Source: Deltaproteobacteria bacterium (GTDB lineage Bacteria; Myxococcota_A; Polyangia; JACPQR01). Taken from it: 38,602 nucleotides of DNA. The first letter of the stretch is position 1. Every line of letters begins with the position of its first letter. The notes below the pieces were generated by a model. It was not told the DNA's origin and did not search any database. It was given only the letters and a program-made list of their open reading frames with translations. The stretch is from the NCBI GenBank assembly GCA_016190375.1, contig JACPQR010000125.1:1-38602 (forward strand), written 5' to 3'. This document shows positions 10,510 through 20,123 of this stretch, piece by piece. Position numbers and translations under genes: made by a program.

Positions 10510-11329
10510 AGCGGACGGGGAGCAGGTGGCCGACGCCGCGGTTGACGTAGAGGCGCCGGCCGCCGGCGAGCGAGTATGCACCGGCCACGTAGCGGTGGTT
10601 CTCGACCGGCAGGAGCGGTGGTTCCAGGAACGGCGGCTTGCACTGCCCGCCATGCGTGTGACCCGAGAGGATCCAGCCCTCGTAGCCCCGCCAGACGTCC
10701 AGGTCGACCGTGTCCGGGTTGTGGCTGAGGACGAGGGCCGCGCGGTGCGGGTCGAGCCTCGCGAGCGTCGCGGCGCCGTCGAACCGGCCCGCCCAGAGAT
10801 CGTCGAGCCCGGCGATCTGCAGGCCCTCGACCTCGAGGACGTCGTTTCGGAGCACGGTGATCCCTCGCGGAGCGATCGTCTCCACAAGCGCTCGAGCGAT
10901 CTCCGGATGCGACCAGCCCGGACCGTAGTCGTGGTTTCCGAGGACGGCGATCGTGGCAAGGTGGCCGCGCGGGAGCTCGCGGGAGAGCGCGTCGACCTGC
11001 TCGAGGACGGCCGCGTGGTGGCTGATGATGTCCCCCGTCACGACGACGATGGCCGGCCGGAGCTGCGCGATGCGCTGGAACGTCGCGCGGACGTACTCGT
11101 CGTCGACCTGGCGGCCGATGTGCAGGTCGCTGAGCTGCACGAGGATGCGCCCCGCGAGCGCGTCCGGCAGCCGGCGCACCGGCAGCGGGCGCCGCACGAC
11201 CTCGAGCCAGCGCGGCTCGATCTTCCACGCGTACACCCCGAGCCCGGCGGTCGCCGCCGCGGCGGCTCCGGTCAGTCCCAAGAACCGGCGTCGCGTGAGC
11301 AAGCGCACGCCCCGTAGGATAGGGGACAC
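10463..11329 (-). CDS. Tat-exported metallophosphoesterase, YkuE-like
   Basis: The 288-residue product has a twin-arginine signal (TRRRFLGLTGAAAAATAG) and then a calcineurin-like phosphoesterase fold with all metal-binding motifs in order: SDLHIG, VTGDI, GNHDYG, SHNPD and GHTHGG. Such YkuE-like enzymes are exported folded and hydrolyse phosphoesters of lipids or nucleotides at the membrane; the true substrate here is unknown. The start is a GTG at 11329. An in-frame GTG seven codons later would also leave the Tat signal intact. The gene is divergent from the GIDE-domain gene, with 85 nt between the starts. Confidence 0.9.
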   Translation of the reverse strand: MSPILRGVRLLTRRRFLGLTGAAAAATAGLGVYAWKIEPRWLEVVRRPLPVRRLPDALAGRILVQLSDLHIGRQVDDEYVRATFQRIAQLRPAIVVVTGDIISHHAAVLEQVDALSRELPRGHLATIAVLGNHDYGPGWSHPEIARALVETIAPRGITVLRNDVLEVEGLQIAGLDDLWAGRFDGAATLARLDPHRAALVLSHNPDTVDLDVWRGYEGWILSGHTHGGQCKPPFLEPPLLPVENHRYVAGAYSLAGGRRLYVNRGVGHLLPVRFNVRPEATGFELVRA

Positions 11330-11414
11330 GCACCCGGTCTACAACACCGCGTGATCTCGGTCCTTTTCGACCATACCGCGCATTTCGATCGGGAGCCGTA
11401 CTACCATCGACGGA

Positions 11415-12089
11415 ATGGACGGCTCGGCGCAGGTCGCCTTCGTCATCGGCTTCTTCGCGGTCTTCGGGCTCGTCTGGTTCGCGATCTGGTGGTTCTCGAA
11501 GGACCAGAAGATCAAGCGTTCGCTCCGCAAGCTCAGGCCGACGCCGATCGGTCAGGTGCGCGAGGGGCTCGTCAAGATCGCTGGGAGCGTCCGTCCGCTC
11601 GACGTGCTGACGGCGCCCTTGTCCGGGCGGGCCTGCGCCTACTACGAGGTGCTGGTGGAGCAGCGCGTGAGCTCGGGCAAGTCCAGCCACTGGCGGACGA
11701 TCATCCGCGAGGTGGAGGAGCGCGACTTCCTCGTCGAGGACGGCACCGGCCGCGCCCGTGTCGAGATGGTCGCGGTCGAGGCCGCGGTCACGCGGGACGG
11801 GCACTGGTCGTCGGGCACCTTCAACGACGCCAGCTCCGAGCTCGAGGCCTTCCTGCAGCGCCACGGTCAGTCGAGCGAGGGCTGGATCTTCAACAAGACG
11901 CTCCGCTTCCGCGAGGGTGTCCTCGAGGCCGGAGAGCGGGTGGCCATCCTCGGCTGGGCGGAGCGCGAGATCGACCCCGAGCCGGGGGGCGCCGGCCATG
12001 GGTTCCGCGATGCAGCGTCGCGGGTTGTGCTGCGCGCCAACGGAATTCAGGCGCTCCGCGTCAGCGACGACCCGACCACGCTCGAGTGA
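11415..12089 (+). CDS. GIDE-domain membrane protein
   Basis: This 224-residue protein has one N-terminal transmembrane helix (about residues 6-27), followed by basic residues that suggest a cytoplasmic soluble part. The soluble region resembles the GIDE domain known from eukaryotic mitochondrial E3 ligases (MUL1/GIDAP): LTAPLSGRACAYYEVLVE, a WRTI strand followed by DFLVEDGTGRARV, then a stretch ending in ERVAILGWAERE. No RING finger is present, so it is not a ubiquitin ligase. The function of bacterial GIDE proteins is not established. It is followed after six bases by the NAGPA-type gene, so the two probably form an operon. Confidence 0.75.
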   Translation: MDGSAQVAFVIGFFAVFGLVWFAIWWFSKDQKIKRSLRKLRPTPIGQVREGLVKIAGSVRPLDVLTAPLSGRACAYYEVLVEQRVSSGKSSHWRTIIREVEERDFLVEDGTGRARVEMVAVEAAVTRDGHWSSGTFNDASSELEAFLQRHGQSSEGWIFNKTLRFREGVLEAGERVAILGWAEREIDPEPGGAGHGFRDAASRVVLRANGIQALRVSDDPTTLE

Positions 12090-12095
12090 GGAGGC

Positions 12096-12926
12096 ATGGG
12101 ACCAGCCGACGTCGATCGGGTCGCCGCGCTGTCGGCGCTGGTGCTTCTCGGATCGACCGTTTCCTGCTCCGAGCCGTCGCGCGCAGAGCCGCCACATCGG
12201 GCAGAGCCCGATGGCGGCGCGGCTCCGGTACGCCCGTCCCTGGCCGTCGAGCCACCCGGCGCGCTGGTTCACGAGGCCCGAGAGCGTCATCGCCACGACG
12301 GCGAGACGTACCTCCTGCACCGCTTCCGGATTCCGCTGGACCTGGTCCAGATCGACGTGGTCGACATGGAGATGCGCCGCGACCTCGGGGCGGTCCTCGA
12401 GGAGCGTCGCGCGGCGCTCGTGATCAACGGAGGCTACTACGGCACCGACTCCAGGCCCGAGGGGCTCGTGATCGTCGGGGATCGCACGCTGAGCCCGCTC
12501 CTCGCGCGCATCGGCGGCGGCGTCGTCACGATCGCGCGCGGGCGCGCCGAGCAGCGGGCGGCAGCCGATTTCCGGCCGGCGCCAGGGATCGAGCTCGCGA
12601 TCCAGTGCAGCCCGGCTCTCGTCGTCCGGGGAGGAGCCGCGATCGCGAGGCACGGCGAGCAGACGGCGTCCCGGACCGCGCTGTGCATCCGTGACGGTGG
12701 ACGCGGGCTCGACGTCTACGTGGCCAACGTCGAGCCCTCCAGGGGCCGCGCTGGACCGACGCTCTACACGTTCTCCCGGGAGCTTCAGGCAGAGGGCTGC
12801 GAGGAGGCGCTGAACCTCGACGGAGGTCCATCGTCCGGCTTCGCCTGGCGCGGGCCCCAGGGCGTCATCACCGAGCCCCCGCGGCGAGGGATCAGGCACG
12901 CAGTCGTGTTCACGATCGCGGACTGA
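12096..12926 (+). CDS. Lipoprotein with NAGPA-type phosphodiester glycosidase domain
   Basis: The 276-residue protein has a signal peptide with STVSC, a likely lipobox, and a Pro-rich spacer. From about residue 55 it matches the phosphodiester glycosidase (NAGPA) domain: a DLVQIDVVDM strand, then VINGGYYGTDSRPEG, SRTALCI, and the hallmark EALNLDGGPSSGF near the end. Family members remove GlcNAc from phosphodiesters or act on exopolysaccharide; the substrate here is unknown. GAGGAGG just before the ATG is a good ribosome binding site. The stop is three bases from the stop of the convergent speA gene. Confidence 0.87.
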   Translation: MGPADVDRVAALSALVLLGSTVSCSEPSRAEPPHRAEPDGGAAPVRPSLAVEPPGALVHEARERHRHDGETYLLHRFRIPLDLVQIDVVDMEMRRDLGAVLEERRAALVINGGYYGTDSRPEGLVIVGDRTLSPLLARIGGGVVTIARGRAEQRAAADFRPAPGIELAIQCSPALVVRGGAAIARHGEQTASRTALCIRDGGRGLDVYVANVEPSRGRAGPTLYTFSRELQAEGCEEALNLDGGPSSGFAWRGPQGVITEPPRRGIRHAVVFTIAD

Positions 12927-12929
12927 GGG

Positions 12930-14879
12930 CTATCCCAGGCTCAGGTACGTCTGATCGCGCAGGCCTCGCTCGTACTCGCCGAGCAGGCGCATGCCGTCGG
13001 AGGGCTTGATGCGATCCTCCTTGATCGCGGCGTCGACCTGGACCTTCACCTTCTTGATCAGATCGTTGAGGTCCCACTGCGTGAGCCTGAGCACGTCGGC
13101 GATGCTGTCGCCGGCGATGGTCTCCTCGAGGTAGTAGCCGCTCTCCTCGTCCTCGTCGAGAAAGACGTGCACCTCGTTGACCTTGCCGAACAGGTTGTGG
13201 ATGTCGCCCATGATGTCCTGGTACGCGCCCGTCAGGAAGATGCCGAGGTAGTAGGGCGATCCGTCGAAGCTGTGCAGGGGGAGCGTGTCCTTGACGTCCT
13301 TGAGGTCGATGAACTTCGAGACCTTGCCGTCGGAGTCGCAGGTGACGTCCACGACCGTCGAGTTCGAGTCGGGGCGCTCGTCGAGCCGGTGGATCGGCAT
13401 GATGGGGAAGAGCTGGCCGAGCGCCCAGTGGTCCAGGAGCGACTGGAACACCGAGAAGTTGCACATGTGCTGGTCGGCGAGCTGGTTCTCGAGCGCGCGG
13501 ATCTCCTCGGGCACGTACTTCATCCCGCGCGTCATCGCCTCGATCTCCTCGGCGATGTGCCAGAACAGCGTCTCGAACCGCGCCTTGTCCACCAGCCCGA
13601 GATGGCCGAGGCCAAAGAGCGCCTGTGCCTCTTCCTTGAACTGGAGCAGGTCGTGGAACGACTCGGTCAGGTTGCGCGAGCCGAGGTGGTCCTGGATCCA
13701 GTGGAGCTCCTTGACGAGCTTGTGGTCGTCGGGCCGGGGCGCCAGGTCCAGGCGCGGGCCCTGGTGCAGCGTCTTCTCGACGGCGCCGAACGCCTCCACG
13801 ACGAGGACGGAGTGATGGGCGACGACCGCGCGCCCGGACTCGGAGACGAGCGTCGGATGCGGCACTCCCTCCGCGTCGCAGACGTCCATGACGTTGTAGA
13901 CGACGTCGCTCGCGTACTCCTGGACGGTGTAGTTCGTCGACGAGTGGAACGCCGAGCGCGACCCGTCGTAGTCGATCGCGAGGCCCCCGCCGACGTCGAG
14001 GTACTCGATCGGATGCCCCATCTGGCGGAGCTTCGCGTAGTAGCGTGTGGCCTCGCGCACCGCGCGCTTGATCTTCAGGATGTCGGGGATCTGGGAGCCG
14101 ATGTGGAAGTGAAGGAGCCGGAGCGCCCCTTCCATCCCGGCCTCGCGCAGCACCTCGACCGCGTCGAGGAGGTCCGACGTGGATAGACCGAACTTGGCGT
14201 GCTCGCCGCCGGACAGCGCCCACTTGCCCGAGCCCTTGGACAAGAGGCGCAGCCTGAACCCGATGAGCGGCGCCACCTTCATCTCGGAGGCGATCTCCAC
14301 GATCGCGCGAACCTCCGAGAGCTTCTCGGCGACCAGGACGACCTTCTTTCCGAGCTTGCGGCCAATCAGCGCCATCCGGATGAACAGCGGATCCTTGTAC
14401 CCGTTGCAGACGATGAGCGAGTCGTTGTCGCTGTGCACGGCGAGCGCGGCGAACATCTCGGGCTTGGAGCCGACCTCGAGGCCGTGGTGGAACGGGCGAC
14501 CCGCGTCCAGGATCTCCTCGACCACCTCGCGGAGCTGGTTCACCTTGATCGGGAAGACTCCGCGGTAAATGCCGGAGTAGTGGCTCTCCTCGATCGCGCG
14601 GTTGAACGCGCTGTTCAGCGCCTCGACCCGGTGCCTGAGCAGGTCCTGGAAACGAATCAGGACCGGAGCGCCCAGCTCGTGCTCGCGCGCCTCGCGGACG
14701 ACGTCGATGATCGAGATCCGCGCGCCCTTGTCGAGAAGAGGCGCAACGCAGAGGTTGCCGTCGGAGTTGATGTGGAAGTAGTCGGCGCCCCACCGATCGA
14801 CCATGTAGAGCTGTGTCGAGTCCTCGACCGACCATGCGGGCTGGTGGCCGTGGGGGAGGGGAGCGACTCTGGCATCCAC
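12930..14879 (-). CDS. speA: Biosynthetic arginine decarboxylase
   Basis: This PLP enzyme turns arginine into agmatine, the first step of one putrescine route. The N-terminus contains WSVEDSTQLYMVDRWGADYF, typical of the SpeA family, followed by the PLP lysine in FPIKVNQ. Later motifs include YLDVGGGLAIDYDGS and VSESGRAVVAHHS. A GTG start at 14879 gives 649 residues, close to the 658 of E. coli SpeA. GGAG lies about 11 nt upstream, and 94 nt are left for promoters shared with the divergent crotonase gene. An ATG at 14963 would add 28 residues but would leave only 10 nt between divergent starts. The start is therefore likely but not certain; the product is clear. Confidence 0.94.
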   Translation of the reverse strand: MDARVAPLPHGHQPAWSVEDSTQLYMVDRWGADYFHINSDGNLCVAPLLDKGARISIIDVVREAREHELGAPVLIRFQDLLRHRVEALNSAFNRAIEESHYSGIYRGVFPIKVNQLREVVEEILDAGRPFHHGLEVGSKPEMFAALAVHSDNDSLIVCNGYKDPLFIRMALIGRKLGKKVVLVAEKLSEVRAIVEIASEMKVAPLIGFRLRLLSKGSGKWALSGGEHAKFGLSTSDLLDAVEVLREAGMEGALRLLHFHIGSQIPDILKIKRAVREATRYYAKLRQMGHPIEYLDVGGGLAIDYDGSRSAFHSSTNYTVQEYASDVVYNVMDVCDAEGVPHPTLVSESGRAVVAHHSVLVVEAFGAVEKTLHQGPRLDLAPRPDDHKLVKELHWIQDHLGSRNLTESFHDLLQFKEEAQALFGLGHLGLVDKARFETLFWHIAEEIEAMTRGMKYVPEEIRALENQLADQHMCNFSVFQSLLDHWALGQLFPIMPIHRLDERPDSNSTVVDVTCDSDGKVSKFIDLKDVKDTLPLHSFDGSPYYLGIFLTGAYQDIMGDIHNLFGKVNEVHVFLDEDEESGYYLEETIAGDSIADVLRLTQWDLNDLIKKVKVQVDAAIKEDRIKPSDGMRLLGEYERGLRDQTYLSLG

Positions 14880-14973
14880 CGTGACGTTGTCTCCTTGGTT
14901 CGGGGCGCGACGGAGGACAGTCACGTACCAGCCTCGATGGAGTTCCGCAAGGGTCTGGCGCATCATGCGTCCC

Positions 14974-15750
14974 ATGGAGCACATCGTCGTCGCAGATCGA
15001 GGATCCGTCAGGATCGTCACGCTGAATCGGCCCGAGCGCATGAACGCGCTCAGCCGCGCCCTCGTCGCCGAGATCGGCGCGGCCGCGAGGGAGGCCGCCG
15101 CCACGGCCACGACCCGCGCGCTCGTCCTGACCGGCGCGGGGAAGGCGTTTTGCGCCGGCGCGGACCTGAAGGAGCGGACCTCGATGACCGAGGCGGAGGT
15201 CAAGGCCTTCCTCGGCGTCTATCGCGACGCCTTCGGCGCGGTCGATCGATGCCCGAAGCCCGTCATCGCGGCGATCGGGGGCGCGGCGTTCGGCGGCGGC
15301 CTGGAGCTCGCGCTCGCCTGCGACCTGCGCGTGGCCGACCCGATGGCGACCATGGGCCTCGTCGAGGTGAGGGTCGGGATCATCCCCGGGGCGGGCGGGA
15401 CCCAGCGGCTGCCGAGGCTGATCGGTCCTGGCCGCGCCAAGGACCTCATCGTGACCGGAAGGCGCGTCGACGCGAAGGAGGCGCTGTCCCTGGGGCTCGT
15501 CAATCGTGTCAGCGAGCCCGGAGAAGTGCTCGACGAGGCCGTCGCGTGGGGGGCCGAGATCGCCGAGTCCTGCGCTCCGGTGGGCGTCGCCCAGGCGCTC
15601 GCCGCGATCGACGGCGGCCTCGATCTGTCCCTCGAGGAGGGCTTGGCCCACGAGCAGCGCTGCTACGAGGTCACGCTGCCGACCGCGGACCGCCTCGAGG
15701 GGATCGCGGCCTTCGCCGCCAAACGCAAGCCCAGCTTCAAGGGAGAGTGA
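14974..15750 (+). CDS. Enoyl-CoA hydratase, methylglutaconyl-CoA hydratase (AUH/LiuC)-like
   Basis: The 258-residue crotonase has the oxyanion-hole segment CAGADLKER and the two catalytic glutamates in GGGLELALACDLR and GLVEVRVG, followed by GIIPGAGGTQRLPR. The C-terminus (LPTADRLEGIAAF and a final FKGE) closely follows human AUH, so hydration of 3-methylglutaconyl-CoA to HMG-CoA is the best guess. This is the step just before the HMG-CoA lyase encoded at 9586. A general short-chain enoyl-CoA hydratase remains possible. The gene leads an apparent operon with the B12 subunit (27 nt downstream) and the cupin lipoprotein. Confidence 0.92.
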   Translation: MEHIVVADRGSVRIVTLNRPERMNALSRALVAEIGAAAREAAATATTRALVLTGAGKAFCAGADLKERTSMTEAEVKAFLGVYRDAFGAVDRCPKPVIAAIGGAAFGGGLELALACDLRVADPMATMGLVEVRVGIIPGAGGTQRLPRLIGPGRAKDLIVTGRRVDAKEALSLGLVNRVSEPGEVLDEAVAWGAEIAESCAPVGVAQALAAIDGGLDLSLEEGLAHEQRCYEVTLPTADRLEGIAAFAAKRKPSFKGE

Positions 15751-15777
15751 GGGGACCGTTTGTGTTACACCTTCCAC

Positions 15778-16173
15778 ATGAAGGTCCGAATCCTGGTGGC
15801 CAAGCCTGGCCTCGATGGGCATGACCGGGGAGCCAAGGTCGTCGCGCGCGCCCTCAGGGATGCGGGCTTCGAGGTCGTCTACACGGGCCTGCACCAGACG
15901 CCCGAGATGATCGCGGCCGCAGCGGTCCAGGAGGACGTCGACGCCGTCGGCCTCTCGATCATGTCGGGCGCGCACAACACGCTGTTCCCCGCCGTGATCG
16001 ACGCCCTGCGGGCACGCGGCGCCACGAACGTCGTGGTGTTCGGTGGCGGGATCATCCCCGACGAGGACCTCGAGGCGCTCACCTCGAAAGGAGTGGCGGG
16101 GCTGTTCACGCCCGGGACCTCGCTCGCCCAGATCGTCGGCTGGGTCAGGGACAACGTGCGCCCGCGGGTCTGA
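15778..16173 (+). CDS. B12-binding small subunit of acyl-CoA mutase (MutB C-terminal/IcmB type)
   Basis: This 131-residue protein is a stand-alone cobalamin-binding domain. It has the DxHxxG motif (DGHDRGAKVV) whose His replaces the lower axial ligand of cobalt, then SIMSGAH, and a VVFGGGIIPDED strand. Its size fits IcmB (about 136 residues). It most likely completes the mutase whose large subunit is encoded at 7856, because no other mutase large subunit is in the window. ATG 15778 is chosen because the family starts right at the KVRILVAKPG strand. A TTG at 15760 has a better upstream GAGGGG and would add six residues. The stop overlaps the start of the next gene (TGATG). Confidence 0.93.
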   Translation: MKVRILVAKPGLDGHDRGAKVVARALRDAGFEVVYTGLHQTPEMIAAAAVQEDVDAVGLSIMSGAHNTLFPAVIDALRARGATNVVVFGGGIIPDEDLEALTSKGVAGLFTPGTSLAQIVGWVRDNVRPRV

Positions 16174-17045
16174 TGAAGGTCGCCGTTCTCGCGCTGGCCC
16201 TCCTCGCGGGCTGCGGGACCTCGCGTCCGCCGGCCCCCGAGACGCCGCTTCCGCCCGAGCCGGCCCAGGGCCGGTTCGCCCGGACGATCGCGTCGATCGA
16301 GGAGCACGCCGACGGCGGCGTCGCCCTGCGCATGCTCGTCGGGCCCGGATCGCTCGAGTCCGACCGCGTGGCAGTGGCGCGCATCGAGCTCGGCCCCGAC
16401 CGCCGCATCGGCCCGGCGGCTCATCCCTGCTACGACGTCGCCGTCGTGGTCCTGTCGGGCGAGCTAATGGCCCGCGACCGCGGCCAGCACGTCTGGCTGG
16501 AGGCGAGCGACACGTACTTCATCCCGCGTCGCGAGGTCGTGGACCTCGCGACGGGCGACGCTCCCGCGGTGATCTACCAGGTCTTCTCCTCCGCTCAGGG
16601 CGTCGCCGGCTGCGAGCGGCTGGCGGCCACGGCGGCGCCGGACGTCGGGCCGCCGCCCGAGGCCGACGCGCTCTTTCGCGTCGAGCGCCTGAGGCGCAGG
16701 GACGACGCCGTCGAGATCCCGATCGCCGGCGGGAAGGCGCGGGTCAGGATGCTGGTCGACTCGGAGCTCCAGGGCGCGACGTTCGCCTACGTGGGGACCT
16801 TCGAGGGCGATCCAGGCCTCGCGATTCCCGCCCACGTCCACCCGTCGAGCGACGAGGTGCTGGTCGTCGAGACCGGGCAGGGCACGCTGACGGTAGCCGG
16901 AGAGCCGGTGGCGGTGGGCGCAGGAATGGTGGTCCGGGTGCCCGCCGGCACGGAGCACTCCTTCGTCGCTACGGGCTCCGAGCCCACGCGGGCGCTTCAG
17001 ATCTACGGGCCGCCCGGTCCGGAGGACCGCTTCCGCTCGCGCTAG
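16173..17045 (+). CDS. Lipoprotein with two cupin domains
   Basis: The 290-residue product has a very short signal peptide ending in LLAGC, so Cys14 is probably lipidated. Two cupin barrels follow. The first (about residues 50-145) lacks the usual His ligands, reading HPCYDVAVVVLSGEL. The second (about 200-280) keeps the metal-site pattern HVHPSSDE, then a Gly-rich turn, then PAGTEHSF. One metal-binding and one degenerate barrel are typical of bicupins, but no reaction can be named. Its ATG overlaps the stop of the B12-subunit gene, so it is probably co-translated, although a lipoprotein has no obvious role in a cytoplasmic mutase. The stop overlaps by a few bases the stop of the convergent small membrane gene. 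Confidence 0.82.
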   Translation: MKVAVLALALLAGCGTSRPPAPETPLPPEPAQGRFARTIASIEEHADGGVALRMLVGPGSLESDRVAVARIELGPDRRIGPAAHPCYDVAVVVLSGELMARDRGQHVWLEASDTYFIPRREVVDLATGDAPAVIYQVFSSAQGVAGCERLAATAAPDVGPPPEADALFRVERLRRRDDAVEIPIAGGKARVRMLVDSELQGATFAYVGTFEGDPGLAIPAHVHPSSDEVLVVETGQGTLTVAGEPVAVGAGMVVRVPAGTEHSFVATGSEPTRALQIYGPPGPEDRFRSR

Positions 17046-17332
17046 CGCAGCGCCACGATCAAGAGGATCGCCAGCACCATCGAGAGAAGGACGCCGGTGA
17101 CCGCGCCGAGCAGGCCGTAGAGCCGGCCCCGCTGCCAGGCTCCGATTCGCCTGCCCGCCAGGCCGCCACCGAGCATTCCGGCGGCGCTGCCCAGCCGCAG
17201 CACCCACTCCGGGTTGGCGCCGAGCACCCGGTCCACGCCGAAGGCGACCGCGAAGGCGCAGAGAAGCCCCAGCGATCCGCCGGACAGGACGCCGAAGCGA
17301 ACCGCCCACCGCTGCCTGTCGCCTTCCGTCAC
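17042..17332 (-). CDS. Small glycine-rich membrane protein
   Basis: This 96-residue hypothetical protein is read from a GTG at 17332. It has hydrophobic stretches at about residues 14-34 and 72-95, and a glycine-rich middle (AAGMLGGGLAGRR) that could form a third, short membrane pass. The frame is open further upstream, but those starts run into the divergent glycosidase gene, whose ATG is at 17379. No family was recognised. The stop codon overlaps that of the cupin gene on the other strand (CTAG). A short open frame in GC-rich DNA can be chance; two clear hydrophobic helices argue for a real gene. Confidence 0.5.
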   Translation of the reverse strand: MTEGDRQRWAVRFGVLSGGSLGLLCAFAVAFGVDRVLGANPEWVLRLGSAAGMLGGGLAGRRIGAWQRGRLYGLLGAVTGVLLSMVLAILLIVALR

Positions 17333-17378
17333 GACGCACGGATACCACGCTTTTCCCGGGTGGTGTACTGTCGCGGCC

Positions 17379-18706
<1,328 letters not shown>

Positions 18707-18707
<1 letters not shown>

Positions 18708-18732
18708 CTACATCGCGGTGCAGAATCGGGCG
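18707..18732 (+). repeat. Left terminal inverted repeat of the insertion sequence
   Basis: These 26 bp are an exact reverse complement of 20086-20111. The first base is also the last base of the glycosidase TAG stop codon. Two of the next three bases outward also pair, but base 18706 does not, so the end is placed at 18707. Confidence 0.85.
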
Positions 18733-18816
18733 AGCTGAGCCGTCATCCCCCGCCCGCCGCCGTCGGCTGCTTGGTCGACCTGCGTCTTTTTTCGCGGCTC
18801 GCCGCCGCGATCGATC

Positions 18817-19801
18817 TCAGCGGATTGTTGCGGCCACGGCGGTCAGGTTATTGGCGATCGCCGCCCAGAAGACCGTGCGGCTCATCCCGACCTCGCCGCG
18901 GTAGCGACTTCGGAGCATGCCGAAGCAGTGCTTGAGCCGTGAAATGCGGGCTTCACCGCCGACTCGCCAGGCTCGTCCCCTCCGGAACCACCGCTGCCGC
19001 TCGTACGCCATGCGCTTGTCGGACTTGTGACCGGGTTTCGGGATGACCGCCCGGCGCACGCCCAGCTCGCGGATCTTGCGTTCGCCCTCACCCGAGTAGA
19101 AGCCTCGGTCGGTCGCCGCAGTTCGAGGCGCGCGGCCGAAGACCTTGCGGTGGCGCTCGACCGCGGGCACGAGCAGCGGCGCGTCGGCCTTGTTGGGCAC
19201 CAGACCGACGTCGGTCACGATGCCGCCCTCGGCCTCCTGCACCTTCGCCATCATCCCGAACTCGGTCGGCTTGTGCAGCTTGCCGCGACGGAGGATCTGC
19301 GCGTGGGGCTCGAAGATGCTGACGAGCTTGCCCTTCGAGTCGGTCACGCCGCGCCGGATGCGGGCCCGAGTCTGGCGGAGGACCTGACGCGCACGAGGGA
19401 TCATCTTCTCGATCTGTTCGAGCACCACGGCCGCCGCGGCGCGTGCCTCCTCGTTCAGGCGCTTCATCTGCCTGCGCGCCCCCTAATGCGGCAGAAGCGC
19501 CGGTACACGAGGCTGCCATTCACCTCGCGCTCGAGTTGGTCATAGCTCCACTGCCTGATGTGCTTGAGTGCGAGCATCCGCAGGACGACCTCCGCAGGCG
19601 TTCCTCGCCGACCGCGACGCGTGCTCTGAGGGAAGCGGCGCCGGAGGGTGGTCAACACGACATCAACAGGTGCTCGTCGCCGAGTAAGGCATCCACCTCG
19701 CGCAACACCGGGTCCATCAGCCGCTCTTTGGTGCCTCCGTCAAGCAGAAACTCAAAGACGGACCCCACTCGCGGCCCCGACTCCGGCCTGAGGCGAGCCA
19801 C
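18817..19801 (-). pseudogene. Broken DDE transposase (IS5/ISNCY-like)
   Basis: Reading leftwards from a GTG at 19801, the frame encodes RPESGPRVGSVFEFLLDGG and on to GDEHLL, then hits a stop near 19660. The next frame continues with VVLTTLRRRFPQSTRRGR and REVNGSLVYRRFCRI, so one base has probably been lost. That second frame ends at 19464, where a third frame starts with MKRLNEEARAAA and runs 216 residues to the C-terminus, including AATDRGFYSGEGERKI. The middle part of the family, which carries the first catalytic Asp, is absent (roughly 130 residues by comparison from memory). The gene therefore has a frameshift and an internal deletion and cannot make an active transposase. The 216-residue C-terminal frame may be mistaken for an intact gene. 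Confidence 0.85.
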
Positions 19802-19840
19802 GGCTCTGGACAGGCGTCAGAGCGAGTGCGCGGTACGTCC

Positions 19841-19907
19841 GAGCCCGTCACGGCGCATGCAGCTCGGGACTTCTTGGGGTCCCGAGAGCATGCGCCGCGC
19901 CGGGCTC
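19841..19907. repeat. 67-nt near-perfect hairpin within the insertion sequence
   Basis: Left arm 19841-19870 pairs with right arm 19879-19907 around an 8-nt loop (TTCTTGGG). From the loop outward there are 8 pairs (CTCGGGAC), a small 2-versus-1 bulge, 10 pairs (including GCGCATGC), and after two isolated mismatches 7 more pairs (GAGCCCG). In all 26 bases pair. No run of T follows on either side, so it is not a typical terminator. Confidence 0.8.
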
Positions 19908-20085
19908 TACGGTGGGCGCGGCCCCGAGCAACGTCCGCAACCCCGGGGGCACGTCGCGCACCGGCCTAGCCGACCCCGGTCCGCGTCGGCGCCGCGGGGG
20001 AGGCTGGGCGAGGCCAGGTCGGGACGAAAAGGCACGTTCAGCCGCCATGCGGGGCGCGGGAACCGCGGAACCTCAGGTCAATCCC

Positions 20086-20111
20086 CGCCCGATTCTGCAC
20101 CGCGATGTAGC
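20086..20111 (-). repeat. Right terminal inverted repeat of the insertion sequence
   Basis: This is the exact reverse complement of 18707-18732. It lies upstream of the transposase remnant, so it is the end normally holding the transposase promoter. It ends 12 bp before the stop codon of the ATPase gene. Confidence 0.85.
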
Positions 20112-20123
20112 CACGCCTCCGGC

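Larger units (their letters stand above)
19802..20123. other. Non-coding stretch inside and beside the insertion sequence
   Basis: Apart from the 67-nt hairpin and the right terminal repeat, this stretch shows no convincing gene on either strand. Open frames that cross it show no recognised domain and run antisense to the transposase remnant. It is long for the space between an IS end and its transposase, so it may include an internal insertion or a lost N-terminal part. Confidence 0.55.

Noticed and set aside
12437..12688. Short minus-strand frames inside the NAGPA-type gene
   Set aside because: They lie wholly within a gene with clear family motifs on the plus strand and have no features of their own.
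19027..19545. Plus-strand open frame of 172 codons
   Set aside because: It lies antisense to the transposase remnant and shows no recognised domain.
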